DNA of 64,000 nt from Clostridia bacterium (GCA_017520705.1 JAFXFF010000032.1:19648-83647), one strand, 5' to 3'. Positions 17,854-26,875 are shown, counted from the first letter of the stretch. Notes: generated from the letters alone by a model not told the origin. Translations and numbers: made by a program.

Positions 17854-18651
17854 TTGGATTTTAACGAAGCCGTCACCCGTGTGCGGGAGGGGGACATCCC
17901 CGTGCAGAGCATCGGCGTGATGAAGGAAAAGCCCCTTCACGCCATCCTTAAGTGGTGGTTGGACGACAACCCCGCCCACCATGAGATTCCTCTGCCCTGC
18001 GGCAAGGTGGCGGATATTTTCGACGGCACCACCATCACCGAGGTGCAGACCGGCCATTTTTCGCCCCTGCGCAAAAAGCTGGAGGTGCTGCTGCCCGACT
18101 ATCCCGTCACGGTGGTGCACCCCGTGGTGCGCCGCAAATACCTCACGTGGATCGACCCCGAGACGGGGGAGACCACCTCTCCACGTAAGAGCCCCCGCCT
18201 GGGAACGTTCACCGATGGGGGGCAGCAGCTCATTTACATTCTCCCTCTGCTGGGACACCCCAATCTGACGGTGCGGCTGGTGCTCATCGACGCCGAGGAG
18301 CAGCGGCTGGCGGACGGCTGGGGAAACGGGGGCAAGCGGGGCAGTCACCGCGCGATGCTCCTGCCCCTCTCGGTGGAGGACACCCTCGACCTAACCGGTC
18401 CTGCCGATTACGCCGCCCTCATCCCCGCGGCTCTGCCCGCCACCTTCACCGCCGCCGATTTCGGCAAGGCGGCAAAACAGCAGGGGCGGAATCTGAACGG
18501 CACCCTGAAGGTCCTGCTGGACCGCGGCGTCCTCGCCCGTGTGGGAAAAGAGGGCAACGCGTGGATTTATGAGAGAATGAGTAATGAGTGGACGTTCGCC
18601 TGCGGCGAAGTCCGTCGAGATTTTGCGGCGTTGCCGCAAAACTCGCAATGA
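17854..18651 (+). CDS. Unknown protein with a nuclease-like core and repeat-encoded C-terminus
   Basis: No named function recognised. The N-terminal half has LHAILKWWLDDNP, then CGKVADIFDGTTITEVQTGHF. The spacing of Asp and of Glu-Val-Gln is reminiscent of a PD-(D/E)XK nuclease core, an inference from pattern only. The C-terminal part looks like a winged helix (FGKAAKQQGRNLNGTLKVL). The TTG at 17854 is preferred because GGAGG at 17841-17845 is well spaced from it; the in-frame GTG at 17845 overlaps that site. The last 24 or so residues are encoded by a 71-base tandem repeat that overruns the original gene end. Confidence 0.65.
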   Translation: MDFNEAVTRVREGDIPVQSIGVMKEKPLHAILKWWLDDNPAHHEIPLPCGKVADIFDGTTITEVQTGHFSPLRKKLEVLLPDYPVTVVHPVVRRKYLTWIDPETGETTSPRKSPRLGTFTDGGQQLIYILPLLGHPNLTVRLVLIDAEEQRLADGWGNGGKRGSHRAMLLPLSVEDTLDLTGPADYAALIPAALPATFTAADFGKAAKQQGRNLNGTLKVLLDRGVLARVGKEGNAWIYERMSNEWTFACGEVRRDFAALPQNSQ

Positions 18652-18735
18652 GTAATGAGTGGACGTTCGCCTGCGGCGAAGTCCGTCGAGATTTTGCGGC
18701 GCTGCCGCAAAACTCGCAATGAGTAATGAGTAATG
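18579..18735. repeat. 71-base tandem duplication at a gene end
   Basis: A 71-base unit starts at 18579 and again at 18650, differing by one base (GCGTTGCC versus GCGCTGCC); a third partial start is at 18721. Each unit contains a GAGTAATGAGT segment and two small hairpins (TTCGCCTGCGGCGAA and TTTTGCGGC..GCCGCAAAA). The unit supplies the stop codon of the preceding gene. Confidence 0.9.
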
Positions 18736-18807
18736 GGTCTGGGTTTTCGAAGAACCGTAGTGCGTATGTTCATTCCTCATTTCTCATTTCTAATTTCTCA
18801 TTAAATG

Positions 18808-18850
18808 CAGTCAGTTCGAAACCATCCTGACTTTAAACAAAACTAAGGAG
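18808..18850 (+). promoter_or_regulatory. preQ1-I riboswitch controlling queT
   Basis: Stem GTCAG (18810-18814) / CTGAC with a 12-base loop, followed by the A-rich tail TTTAAACAAAACTAAGGAG ending at 18850. This is the layout of class I preQ1 riboswitches, where the tail pairs back into the loop on ligand binding. The last six bases, AAGGAG, are the ribosome binding site of the next gene, so translation control by occlusion is likely. Its link to a QueT-like transporter fits. Confidence 0.8.
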
Positions 18851-18860
18851 CGAATAAACA

Positions 18861-19595
18861 ATGAAAGAGAAAAACAATCGGCAATCGCTTGCCGGTTCTG
18901 TTGAAACAACAGACGAGCAAAGCCTCCCTCTTGAGGGAGGTGGCATTTGCGAAGCAAATGACGGAGGGAGTAATCATACGAGAACTCCCTCAGTCTCGCC
19001 GCAAGCGGCTCGACAGCTCCCTCGGAGAGGGAGCCTGCGCACCAACCCCAATCGTGCCGGCGCAAACATCCGCTTTGTCACCGTGACCGGTGTCATCGCG
19101 GGTCTGTACACCGCCTTGACGCTGGTGCTGGCCCCGCTTTCCTTCGGCATTGTCCAGTGCCGTATCTCTGAGGCGCTGACCATCCTGGCCGCCTACCACC
19201 CTGCCGCCGTGGCGGGACTCACCGTGGGCTGTGCCCTCTCCAATCTGGTGGGCCTCTCGATGGGCGCCAATACGGCGGGTGCGCTGGATATCCTCCTCGG
19301 CACCCTGGCCACCGGCTTGGCGGCGTGGCTGTCCTATCTGCTGCGGAACGTGCGGTGGGGCGGTCTGCCGATTCTGTCCACCCTTCCCCCTGTGGTGCTC
19401 AATGCGCTGATCATCGGCGCGGAGCTGACCGTGGTGCTGGGTCCCCGCACCCTCCCCACCTTGCTTTTGTGGATGGGTTCGGTGGCGTTGGGCCAGCTCA
19501 TCGCCTGCGTGGGCGGAGGCATCCTCATCGCCCACACCCTACAAAAAAGCGGTTTGGATCATCGGTTAGCGGAAAATTCTTTTACAAATAGGTAA
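18861..19595 (+). CDS. queT: QueT queuosine-precursor ECF transporter with repeat-encoded N-terminus
   Basis: Substrate-binding membrane component of an ECF transporter for queuosine precursors. From about residue 70 it shows the normal QueT pattern: VTGVIAGLYTALTLVLAPLS, VQCRISEALTILA, and several further helices. Preceding this are about 68 residues that QueT proteins do not normally have; roughly residues 21-58 are the translation of a palindromic repeat (18921-19036) and are Pro/Arg/Ser rich. The ATG at 18861 is fixed by the riboswitch-borne AAGGAG at 18845-18850. The insertion keeps the frame open. Confidence 0.88.
   Translation: MKEKNNRQSLAGSVETTDEQSLPLEGGGICEANDGGSNHTRTPSVSPQAARQLPRRGSLRTNPNRAGANIRFVTVTGVIAGLYTALTLVLAPLSFGIVQCRISEALTILAAYHPAAVAGLTVGCALSNLVGLSMGANTAGALDILLGTLATGLAAWLSYLLRNVRWGGLPILSTLPPVVLNALIIGAELTVVLGPRTLPTLLLWMGSVALGQLIACVGGGILIAHTLQKSGLDHRLAENSFTNR
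18921..19036. repeat. Palindromic element inserted in frame in queT
   Basis: Starts GCCTCCCTCTTGAGGGAGGTG, contains GACGGAGGGAGT, then ACTCCCTCAG, and ends CTCCCTCGGAGAGGGAGCC. It matches in type the element at 34064-34255 and is a relative of the family at 1330, 5211 and 40122, ending GGAGGGAGT instead of GGAGGGATTGTC. Confidence 0.75.
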
Positions 19596-19635
19596 ATTTA
19601 CAGTATTTTATACTAATAGTATAGGAGAAATCCTT

Positions 19636-20559
19636 ATGAAACAGGCATTTCGACAATATGGAGCGGTGGCGGCGCTGCTGGCGGCCATCTTGGCGCTGGC
19701 GGTGGGGTTTACCCTTTTGATGGGCAACCTGACCCTGGTCCCCTGCAAGTGCACCACCACCCCGGTGCTGGCCACTACCTATCCCATCTACGTGGCGGCA
19801 CAGCGCGTCGTGGGGCAAAACAGCGACATCATCACCGTCACCCGTCTGGACGGCGCGGCATCGGGGTGTCTGCACGACTACCAGATGTCCCCCTCCGACC
19901 GAAAGGCGGTGCAGGAGGCTCACCTCATTCTGATGAATGGGGCAGGAGCGGAAACGTTCCTCCACGGCATCGTGGAGGAGAGTAAGTGCGTGGATACCTC
20001 GGCGGGACTGGATCGGCTCTGCACGGAGCACGACCACGACCACGGCGAGCACCACCACGAGGAGGAGTACAACGAGCACGTGTGGCTCAGCCCTGCCCGC
20101 TATATTAAGCAGGTGGAGGCGGTGCGGGACGCGCTGTGTGCCATCGACCCCGAGATGTCCCACGTGTATTTTGCCAACGCGGCAGATTATATCATCGAGA
20201 TTATCGCCATTCGGCAGGAGATGGAGACGCTGGCAGCGTCGCTCAAAGACCGTCCCTGCGTGCTGTTCCACGATTCCATGGCGTATCTCGCCGCCGATCT
20301 GGGTTTGGACGTGAAACTCACCCTCTCGGTGGAGGGGGAGAGCGGTCTGTCCGCCGCCGACCTGAAGCAGGTGGAGGCGCTGGCAACGGAATACCCCGAT
20401 CTCTTGCTTCTCTACGATACCCAGTATGCTCTGCGCTATGACGGCGTGGCGGGCACCCCCGTCATCATCCGCACCGCGGTGCAGGAGGACTGGCTGACCG
20501 CTATGCGGGAAAATGTGGAAAACTTAAAGAACATTACCGAGGGAGGTGACGCAAAGTGA
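19636..20559 (+). CDS. znuA: Zinc/manganese ABC transporter substrate-binding protein
   Basis: Cluster A-I (ZnuA/TroA-type) metal-binding protein. An N-terminal hydrophobic segment (about residues 10-30) exports or anchors it. LATTYPIYVAAQRV is the family start, GCLHDYQMSPSD carries a metal-binding His, and the acidic His-rich loop HDHDHGEHHHEEE (about residues 133-145) is typical of zinc-specific members; HVWLSPARY and FHDSMAYL provide further ligands. It is the first gene of a three-gene operon and overlaps znuC by four bases (GTGA). Zinc is inferred from the His loop. No Zur box was identified. Confidence 0.92.
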   Translation: MKQAFRQYGAVAALLAAILALAVGFTLLMGNLTLVPCKCTTTPVLATTYPIYVAAQRVVGQNSDIITVTRLDGAASGCLHDYQMSPSDRKAVQEAHLILMNGAGAETFLHGIVEESKCVDTSAGLDRLCTEHDHDHGEHHHEEEYNEHVWLSPARYIKQVEAVRDALCAIDPEMSHVYFANAADYIIEIIAIRQEMETLAASLKDRPCVLFHDSMAYLAADLGLDVKLTLSVEGESGLSAADLKQVEALATEYPDLLLLYDTQYALRYDGVAGTPVIIRTAVQEDWLTAMRENVENLKNITEGGDAK

Positions 20560-21296
20560 GCCATCACAGCCATTGCGGACTGCATTGTCTGAAAATCGAA
20601 CACATCACTGTCCGCGCCTCGGGGCAGACCTTGGTGGAGGACGTGAGCCTCCACGCCCACTGCGGCGAGATCACCGCCCTCATCGGGCGCAACGGCGCGG
20701 GCAAATCCACCCTCTTTAAGGCCATCCTGGGGGAGATCCCCCACACGGGTGAGGTGGTCTTCACCGGCCACAACGGCATCCCCTCCAAGCGGCGGCCGAA
20801 AATCGGCTACGTCCCCCAAAGTCTGAACATAGACGATGGAAATCCCGCCTCGGTGCTGGATATGGCGGTGGCCTACACCTCCCGCTGGCCTGCGTTTTTA
20901 CCCGTACCCCATCGGATTCGAGCCCGATTGAAAAAGCATTTTGCCCGCTTCGACGCCGCCGACCTGCTGGATAAGCAGGCAGGCCGTCTTTCCGGCGGCG
21001 AGTGGCAGCGGGTGCTCTTAGCCATCGCCACCCACCCCCATCCCGATATGCTGGTGCTGGACGAGCCCGTTTCGGGGGTGGATACCGCGGGATTGGCCAA
21101 ATTCTACGATCTTTTGGAGCAACTGCGGGGGGAGGATATGGTGATTCTCATCATCTCCCACGACCTTTCCTTTGTCCGCACCCACGCCGACCGCGTGGTG
21201 TTGCTGGATGGTAAGGTGCTGGCCAAGGGTGCACCCACCGACGTGTTCGCGTCGGAGGCCTTCCTCAAGGCGTTTCCCGGGGGAGGTGAGCGGTGA
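20556..21296 (+). CDS. znuC: Zinc/manganese ABC transporter ATP-binding protein
   Basis: ABC ATPase with Walker A GRNGAGKST, signature LSGGEWQRV, Walker B DMLVLDEPVSG and the switch His in ISHDLSF. The N-terminus carries extra His and Cys residues (MSHHSHCGLHC) that could bind metal. The GTG start at 20556 overlaps the znuA stop and follows GGGAGGTGA. The 246-residue length is normal. It pairs with the permease that overlaps its own stop. Confidence 0.94.
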   Translation: MSHHSHCGLHCLKIEHITVRASGQTLVEDVSLHAHCGEITALIGRNGAGKSTLFKAILGEIPHTGEVVFTGHNGIPSKRRPKIGYVPQSLNIDDGNPASVLDMAVAYTSRWPAFLPVPHRIRARLKKHFARFDAADLLDKQAGRLSGGEWQRVLLAIATHPHPDMLVLDEPVSGVDTAGLAKFYDLLEQLRGEDMVILIISHDLSFVRTHADRVVLLDGKVLAKGAPTDVFASEAFLKAFPGGGER

Positions 21297-22093
21297 TGTC
21301 GGATTGGCTGCAGTATGAATTTATGCGCACCGCCCTGTGGGCAGTGCTGCTGCTGGTGCCCCTGCTCTCGCTGCTGGGTACGCTGGTGGTCAATAATAAG
21401 ATGTCCTTTTTCTCCGACGCTCTCGGTCATTCCGCCCTGACGGGTGTGGCCATCGGCGTCATCGCCGGCGTCAGCGAGTATCGGCTGGTGATGGTGCTGT
21501 TCGGCGTGGTGTTCGCCCTGTGTATGAACCGCATCCGCCGCAGTCGTCTGGCCTCCACCGACACGGTCATCGGCGTGTTTTCTTCCGTGGGTGTGGCGCT
21601 GGGCCTGACCCTCCTCTCCGCCCGCGGCAATCTGGCGAATTACCAGAGCCTGCTGGTGGGCGATATTTTAAGCGTCTCCACCTCCGAATTGTGGGTGCTG
21701 GCGGCGGCCCTCGCCGTCACCGCCCTTGTGTGGGTGGTGTGCTTTAACGGCTTCTTCGCCGTCAGCATCAGCCCCTCGGTGGCCAAGAGTAAGGGCTTTC
21801 CCACGGCGCTCTACGATAACCTGTTCGTTGTCCTTGTCGCTGTGATCGTGATGCTGGCCATCCGCTGGGTGGGCCTGTTACTCATCAACGCGATGCTCAT
21901 TCTCCCCGCCGCCGCCTCCCGCAACGTGGCGCGGAGTATGCGATCCTACCATCTGCTGAGTCTCATTTTCGGCCTGTTCGCCGGTGTGCTGGGTCTGTGG
22001 CTATCCTATTATAACGGCGTCGCCACCGGCCCTACCATCATCCTGGTGCTGGCCGCCGTTTTCTTCGGCACCTTTGCCCTACGCAAGAAGTGA
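21296..22093 (+). CDS. znuB: Zinc/manganese ABC transporter permease
   Basis: Polytopic permease of the ABC-3 family (ZnuB/TroC), with about seven to eight hydrophobic segments over 265 residues. Typical segments are SFFSDALGHSALTGVAIG near the N-terminus and RWVGLLLINAMLILPAAAS later. The ATG at 21296 shares one base with the znuC stop; a GTG three bases earlier is possible. GGGAGGTGAG lies nine bases upstream. It completes the znuA-C-B operon. Confidence 0.93.
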   Translation: MSDWLQYEFMRTALWAVLLLVPLLSLLGTLVVNNKMSFFSDALGHSALTGVAIGVIAGVSEYRLVMVLFGVVFALCMNRIRRSRLASTDTVIGVFSSVGVALGLTLLSARGNLANYQSLLVGDILSVSTSELWVLAAALAVTALVWVVCFNGFFAVSISPSVAKSKGFPTALYDNLFVVLVAVIVMLAIRWVGLLLINAMLILPAAASRNVARSMRSYHLLSLIFGLFAGVLGLWLSYYNGVATGPTIILVLAAVFFGTFALRKK

Positions 22094-22145
22094 GGAATGA
22101 TTCACTCCTCATTCCTAATTTCTCATTCCTCATTCCCAACCCCCC
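22093..22145. repeat. CATTCCTCATTYCTAA-type simple repeat
   Basis: Short tandem-like block of roughly seven-base units (CTCATTC, CTAATTT, CTCATTC). Similar blocks occur near 8969, 11989, 12833, 17031, 18771, 27730, 31160, 38212 and 46485, on either strand and always between genes. Confidence 0.7.
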
Positions 22146-22159
22146 AAGGAGGTAACGTT

Positions 22160-25100
22160 ATGACCAAACTGATCGAAAACATCCGGCAGAAGCTGGAAAC
22201 GGACCGTGTGGCGGCACGCATCGTGCGCTGGGGTCTGCTCATCATCGCCTGCCTGCTGATGCTGCTGGTGGCGTTTTATGCCATTGACCGCTGGAACGTA
22301 CCCCTGATGCCCGCAGGCGAGGAGGCCACCTCTCTGCAGAAGGGCATCTACGCCCTGCTCAGCTCCGCCCTGCTGGCGGCGCTGACCACCACCGCCATCG
22401 CTGCGTGGCATCCTCTGAAGGACGCCACCCCCATCCGCCGTGAGAAGTGGTTTGCCCCCTTGATGGCGGGCGCCATCGCGCTGGGCATCTTCTGCTTGGG
22501 CTACGTCTTCCTGGGCGTGTACCCCATCGGCAATAAATCCATCCTGATGGTGGACCTCCACCACCAGTATGCCCCCCTGCTCAGCGAATTGCGGTATATG
22601 CTGCTGGAGGGCGGCGATCTTTCCTATAATTTCCACATCGGTATGGGCTCGGCCTTTGTGCCCGCCTTTGCCTACTATCTGTCCAGTCCGCTGAACCTGC
22701 TGCTGGTGCTGTTCCCCGAGGCGCACCTCACCGAGGCGATTCTGGTCATCACCCTCATCAAGTTCACGCTGGCGGCGGCCTTCTTCACCGCTATGGTGCA
22801 GTATCTGACCCGTCAGCGCAACGCTTCCGCCGTGATGGTGGGCATTCTCTACGCTCTGTCGGGCTATATGCTGGCCTATTCCTGGAATATTATGTGGCTG
22901 GACGTGGTGGCGCTGCTCCCCCTGGTGGTGATGGCGCTGGAGCACGCCCTCAAGACGGGCAAGATCACCGCCTATGCCCTGCTGCTGGGTCTTTCCCTGT
23001 TTGCCAACTACTACATCGGCTTTATGGTGTGCGTGTTTCTGGTGTTCTACTGGCTGGTGTGGGTCTTCCGCAAGAAGCGCACCCTCAAAGAGGTGTTTTT
23101 CGGCGGCTTGCGCTTCGGCGCGGGCAGTCTGTGGGGCGCGGGTCTGGCGGCGGTGCTGCTGATTCCCGTGGCGCTGGCGCTGGGCCGTACCTCCGCCGCC
23201 GGCGGCGAATTGGGCGATTTCCGCGTAAATTTCCAGATTTTCGACCTCTTTGGCCGTCTGTTCTACGGCGCCACCCCCACCATCCGCTCGGGCAACCTGC
23301 CCAACCTGTATTGCGGTGTGGCGGCGGTGGTGCTGCTTCCCATCTATTTCGGGCAGAAGCAGATCGCTTTGCGCCGCCGCATTTGCTACGGCGGCCTGCT
23401 GGCTGTGATGCTGCTCAGCTGTACCATCACCCGCTGGGATCTGGTGTGGCACGGTCTCCACAGCCCCAATGACCTGCCCTATCGCTTCTCTTTCCTCACC
23501 ATTTTCGTGGTGCTGCTGCTGATGGGCTACACCCTCAGCCAGCTCAGGTACGTCACCGCCCGTCAGATCTTCTGCAGCCTGGGCGCTTCGGCGGTCTATC
23601 TGATCGTGTGGGAGAAGCTGGCGGCGGTCAACAATGCCGCCGGCGCCGCCAACGCCCAGAAGGTGGCCCCCGATGAGAAGATGCTGTACATCAATCTGAT
23701 GTTGTTGGCGGTGTACGGCATCATCCTGCTGGTGGGCGCGGTGAGAAAGGCGCCCCGTCAGGCGGTGACCCGACTGCTGCTCACCGTGGTGTGCGCCGAG
23801 ATGATCTTCGGCACCGGCCGTACCCTCTCCACCATGAATCGCAACGAGTATTACACCTCCCAGCCCCACTACATCGACAACGTGAAGCACGTGGTGATCA
23901 ACGACGCTCTGCGTCGGGTGGAGGATCTGGCGGCCCGGGAGGACAGCTTCCTGCGTATGGAATACCTGCCCCGCACCTCCTGCGTGGACACTGCCCTGCA
24001 TCATTACAGCGGCCTGACCACCTTTGCCTCCAGCAACCCCTATTGCACCACCGTGATGATGGGCGAGCTGGGCTACGCCATCAACGGCGTCAACAGCTAC
24101 CTCTACCACAGCTTTGTGGCGCCCCCCGACTCCCTCTTGGGTCTGCGGTATGTGATTTTGGAGGTGTACATTGCCAACCATCCCCAGCTTGAGTACATCG
24201 AGACCATCTCCGCCTATGATGAGGAGATTGAGGGGGACGTTTGCTACTATATTTATCGGAATAAGACGGCTTTGCCCATCGGCTTTGCCGCCACCGAAGC
24301 GCTGAAGGATTATCGCGGACAACCCTACGATCCTTTCGGCTGTCAGCAGGATCTGTACACCGCCCTGTCGGGTCTCCCCGACGAGCTGTTCGAGCAGATG
24401 ATCACCTACGCAGAGACCCCTGACGCCACCATCCACGACAGCTCTTTCTATATGCCGGGCAGCGGCATTGCCCGCTACAGCGCCACGGTGGAGGAGGCGG
24501 GTCAGTACTTCGCCTACGTGGATTGCCGTGCCGCCGACGACATCACGGTGCAGAATTTTGACACCGAGGGCGGTAGCCTCAACAGCTGGAGCGTCACCAA
24601 CTATGAGCCCTACATCATTGATATGGGCACCATGGAGGTGGGCCAGCGGGTAGAGGTGAGCATCTATGGCGACGGCGCCGCCACCGGTAACATCTATCTC
24701 AAGCGTTTGGACGCCGACGCCTTTGCCAAGCATCTGGAGGTGCTGCAGGCGGGCGGTATGACCGTCACCGAGCAGACCGGCCATTCGATAAAGGGAACGG
24801 TCACTGCGGCGCAGGACGGCTCGATGTTCTTCTCCCTGCCCTACGATAAGGGCTGGCAGGTGTACGTGGACGGCAAGCGTGTGGAAACCTTCCCCGTGGA
24901 CCGTGGTGAGGATAAGGTCAAGCGGGAGGATGGCACCGTGGAGTACGTGGAGAACGACGACGGCGCCTTCTTGGCCGCGGTGCTCCCCGCCGGCGAGCAC
25001 ACCGTGGAGATCGTGTACGTCACCCCCGGTGGCGTGGCCGGCTCCGCCATCACCGGCGGCTGTCTGCTGCTGCTGTTGATCCCCGTTTTGCTGTGGTATC

Positions 25101-25354
25101 TCCGTCGCCGCCGTGCCAAGCAGGAGTTTTCTCTGGCGGTGATCGTCAAGGGGGAGGCCCCCGTTGCCCCGGAGGAGCAGGCTCCCGCCTTGGAGGAGGT
25201 GGCTCCCGCCCCGGAGGATACGGAGCTGATCGTCGAGGATCACGAGGCCGACGAGGTGGAACCCGAAGAGGGGGATACCATCGAGGACGGCATCGAACTG
25301 GTGGACTCCGAGATTCCCGAAACGGGCCTGCCCACCCCCGATTTGGGCGAATAA
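22160..25354 (+). CDS. YfhO family large membrane protein
   Basis: Very large polytopic protein of the YfhO family. In Bacillus and Listeria, YfhO-type proteins take part in glycosylating cell-wall polymers such as lipoteichoic acid. About a dozen hydrophobic segments fill residues 20-560, including the conserved LLMVDLHHQY and YALSGYMLAYSWNIMWLDV. A long extracellular beta-rich domain follows (about 580-955), then a last helix near 960-980 and an acidic cytoplasmic tail rich in Glu and Pro. Start at 22160 after AAGGAGG. 1064 residues. A terminator follows. Confidence 0.88.
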   Translation: MTKLIENIRQKLETDRVAARIVRWGLLIIACLLMLLVAFYAIDRWNVPLMPAGEEATSLQKGIYALLSSALLAALTTTAIAAWHPLKDATPIRREKWFAPLMAGAIALGIFCLGYVFLGVYPIGNKSILMVDLHHQYAPLLSELRYMLLEGGDLSYNFHIGMGSAFVPAFAYYLSSPLNLLLVLFPEAHLTEAILVITLIKFTLAAAFFTAMVQYLTRQRNASAVMVGILYALSGYMLAYSWNIMWLDVVALLPLVVMALEHALKTGKITAYALLLGLSLFANYYIGFMVCVFLVFYWLVWVFRKKRTLKEVFFGGLRFGAGSLWGAGLAAVLLIPVALALGRTSAAGGELGDFRVNFQIFDLFGRLFYGATPTIRSGNLPNLYCGVAAVVLLPIYFGQKQIALRRRICYGGLLAVMLLSCTITRWDLVWHGLHSPNDLPYRFSFLTIFVVLLLMGYTLSQLRYVTARQIFCSLGASAVYLIVWEKLAAVNNAAGAANAQKVAPDEKMLYINLMLLAVYGIILLVGAVRKAPRQAVTRLLLTVVCAEMIFGTGRTLSTMNRNEYYTSQPHYIDNVKHVVINDALRRVEDLAAREDSFLRMEYLPRTSCVDTALHHYSGLTTFASSNPYCTTVMMGELGYAINGVNSYLYHSFVAPPDSLLGLRYVILEVYIANHPQLEYIETISAYDEEIEGDVCYYIYRNKTALPIGFAATEALKDYRGQPYDPFGCQQDLYTALSGLPDELFEQMITYAETPDATIHDSSFYMPGSGIARYSATVEEAGQYFAYVDCRAADDITVQNFDTEGGSLNSWSVTNYEPYIIDMGTMEVGQRVEVSIYGDGAATGNIYLKRLDADAFAKHLEVLQAGGMTVTEQTGHSIKGTVTAAQDGSMFFSLPYDKGWQVYVDGKRVETFPVDRGEDKVKREDGTVEYVENDDGAFLAAVLPAGEHTVEIVYVTPGGVAGSAITGGCLLLLLIPVLLWYLRRRRAKQEFSLAVIVKGEAPVAPEEQAPALEEVAPAPEDTELIVEDHEADEVEPEEGDTIEDGIELVDSEIPETGLPTPDLGE

Positions 25355-25360
25355 AGACAC

Positions 25361-25399
25361 AAAAAGCAGCCGCTATCCGTCAGGATAGCGGCTGCTTTA
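25361..25399. terminator. Bidirectional terminator after the YfhO gene
   Basis: Stem AGCAGCCGCTATCC / GGATAGCGGCTGCT with A runs before and T after. It lies between converging genes and can serve both strands. Confidence 0.88.
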
Positions 25400-25449
25400 T
25401 TGATGGATACAGGATGGCGGTGACGGTTCACCCACCGTCCGGTGGGGGA

Positions 25450-26508
25450 TTACATCTCCAGTTTCATATCGCCGTTCTTGATCCAGCCCATTTTGCGCAG
25501 GATTTCTGCAAACAGCAGGCTCAGTACCGCCGGCACGACGATACATACCACCCCTACGCCGAGCCAGGCGGAGGGGGAGAAATCCATATCCTTCAGCACC
25601 CCCAAGGGGCCCACCAGACCGCAGGTGCCCATACCGGCGGACACACCGGTGCACTCCAGCCGAAACACCAGCGTGGATAGCGGCCCCGTGATGGCGGAGG
25701 CCAGGGTGGCGGGGATCCAAATGCGGGGATTTTTCACGATATTGCCCATTTGGAGCATGGAGGTGCCCAATCCTTGGGCCACCAGGCCGCTCCACTTGTT
25801 CTCGCGGAAGGAGATCACCGCAAAGCCCACCATCTGGGCGCAGCAGCCCGCGGTGGCGGCGCCGCCCGCCAGACCCGTAATGCCGATCATGGCGCAGATG
25901 GCGGCGGAGGAGATGGGCAGGGTGAGGATGACACCCACCACCACGCTCACCAGCACACCCATCAGCAGGGGCTGCAGCTCGGTGGCGGTGTTGACGAAAT
26001 ACCCCAGCCAGTACATGCCGTAGGCGATGGCGGGGCACACCGCCTTGGCCACCAGCGCACCCGACAGGATGGTGGTGACGGGGGTGGCGAGGATGTCCAC
26101 AGGGGTTTCCTTGGACACCAGCTTACCCAGCTCCACCGCCACGATGGTGACCACAAAGGCACCGGCAGGTCCGGCGGTGAGGGCTTTCTCCGCCCCGTCC
26201 AGCACAAAGGTTGCCCCTACGCCGTTGCCCATCATACCCGCCACGGCGGCAGAGAGCAGCACCAGCGGCGGGGCCTGCAGGGTGTAGCCGATGGCCACGC
26301 CCAGGGCGGCACCGGTGCACCCCTTGGCGTAGCCGGCGATCTCGGTGAGCAGCGCCCAGTGGGTGTAGGTTCCTAAGGTCTCGAAGATGGTGCCGATGAG
26401 CAGGGTGGCAAACAGACCCAGTGCCATACTGCCCATAGCATCCACAAAATACCGCTTGGCAGAGGGCTGCACGCCCTTGCGCGCACAAAACGCCTTGATG
26501 TTGGACAT
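25450..26508 (-). CDS. PTS EIIC-like membrane protein (PF13303 type)
   Basis: Polytopic protein of the PTS_EIIC_2 type, a sugar-transporter-like family found mostly in Firmicutes and often without partner EIIA/EIIB subunits, as here. Several glycine-rich hydrophobic segments are visible: GSMALGLFATLLIGTIFETLG, VELGKLVSKETPVDI and ITGLAGGAATAGCCAQMVG. The start at 26508 gives MSNIKAFCARKG and follows AAAGGAAG. The protein has 352 residues. No kinase or other PTS gene lies in the window, so transport by phosphorylation is not shown. Confidence 0.82.
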   Translation of the reverse strand: MSNIKAFCARKGVQPSAKRYFVDAMGSMALGLFATLLIGTIFETLGTYTHWALLTEIAGYAKGCTGAALGVAIGYTLQAPPLVLLSAAVAGMMGNGVGATFVLDGAEKALTAGPAGAFVVTIVAVELGKLVSKETPVDILATPVTTILSGALVAKAVCPAIAYGMYWLGYFVNTATELQPLLMGVLVSVVVGVILTLPISSAAICAMIGITGLAGGAATAGCCAQMVGFAVISFRENKWSGLVAQGLGTSMLQMGNIVKNPRIWIPATLASAITGPLSTLVFRLECTGVSAGMGTCGLVGPLGVLKDMDFSPSAWLGVGVVCIVVPAVLSLLFAEILRKMGWIKNGDMKLEM

Positions 26509-26668
26509 AGCATCGCTTCCTTTGGAGAGATTTTCCCCATTGTAGCACTTGGTGTCGAAAAATGCAAGGTTTGGCGCCATAAGGCTCTGAAAAATCATGA
26601 AAATATTGGTCCTATCCCGCCTCCGACCGCCCTCTCTATGTAAAGGAGGGGTGTTCCCCTCCCGTTTG

Positions 26669-26833
26669 TTACGCCTTCTTGCGGAAGGACATACAGTCAG
26701 TGCACTGGTCCTGGGTGGGGTTGCACTCGTGGGTGCCCACCTGAATGCTGTCCAGACTGCAGTAATCCTCGCAACTGCAATGGTTGGTGCAGGAGGTCAC
26801 GGTGCAGTGAATGCTACGGTTGGCCTTTTCCAT
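26669..26833 (-). CDS. DUF1540 cysteine-rich small protein
   Basis: A 54-residue protein beginning MEKANRSIHCTV. Eight cysteines are spaced CxxxxCxxxCxCxxxC, then three more near the end (ECNPT, QCTDC), finishing SFRKKA. This is the pattern of DUF1540, a probable small metal-binding domain of unknown function common in Clostridia. AAAGGAG lies before the ATG. It follows the deacetylase gene (26876-27694) on the same strand after a 42-base gap, so the two may share a transcript. Confidence 0.88.
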   Translation of the reverse strand: MEKANRSIHCTVTSCTNHCSCEDYCSLDSIQVGTHECNPTQDQCTDCMSFRKKA

Positions 26834-26875
26834 AACGATACGCTCCTTTTTTGTGAATTGACCTCGCGGTCACCA

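Noticed and set aside
18861..19080. Separate small gene before queT
   Set aside because: The frame is continuous with queT and the only ribosome site is the riboswitch-borne one at 18845; the extra part is repeat-derived.
22130..25360. 1076-codon frame opposite the YfhO gene
   Set aside because: Antisense of a real gene with clear membrane-protein features; the frame is His/Gln-rich and lacks support.
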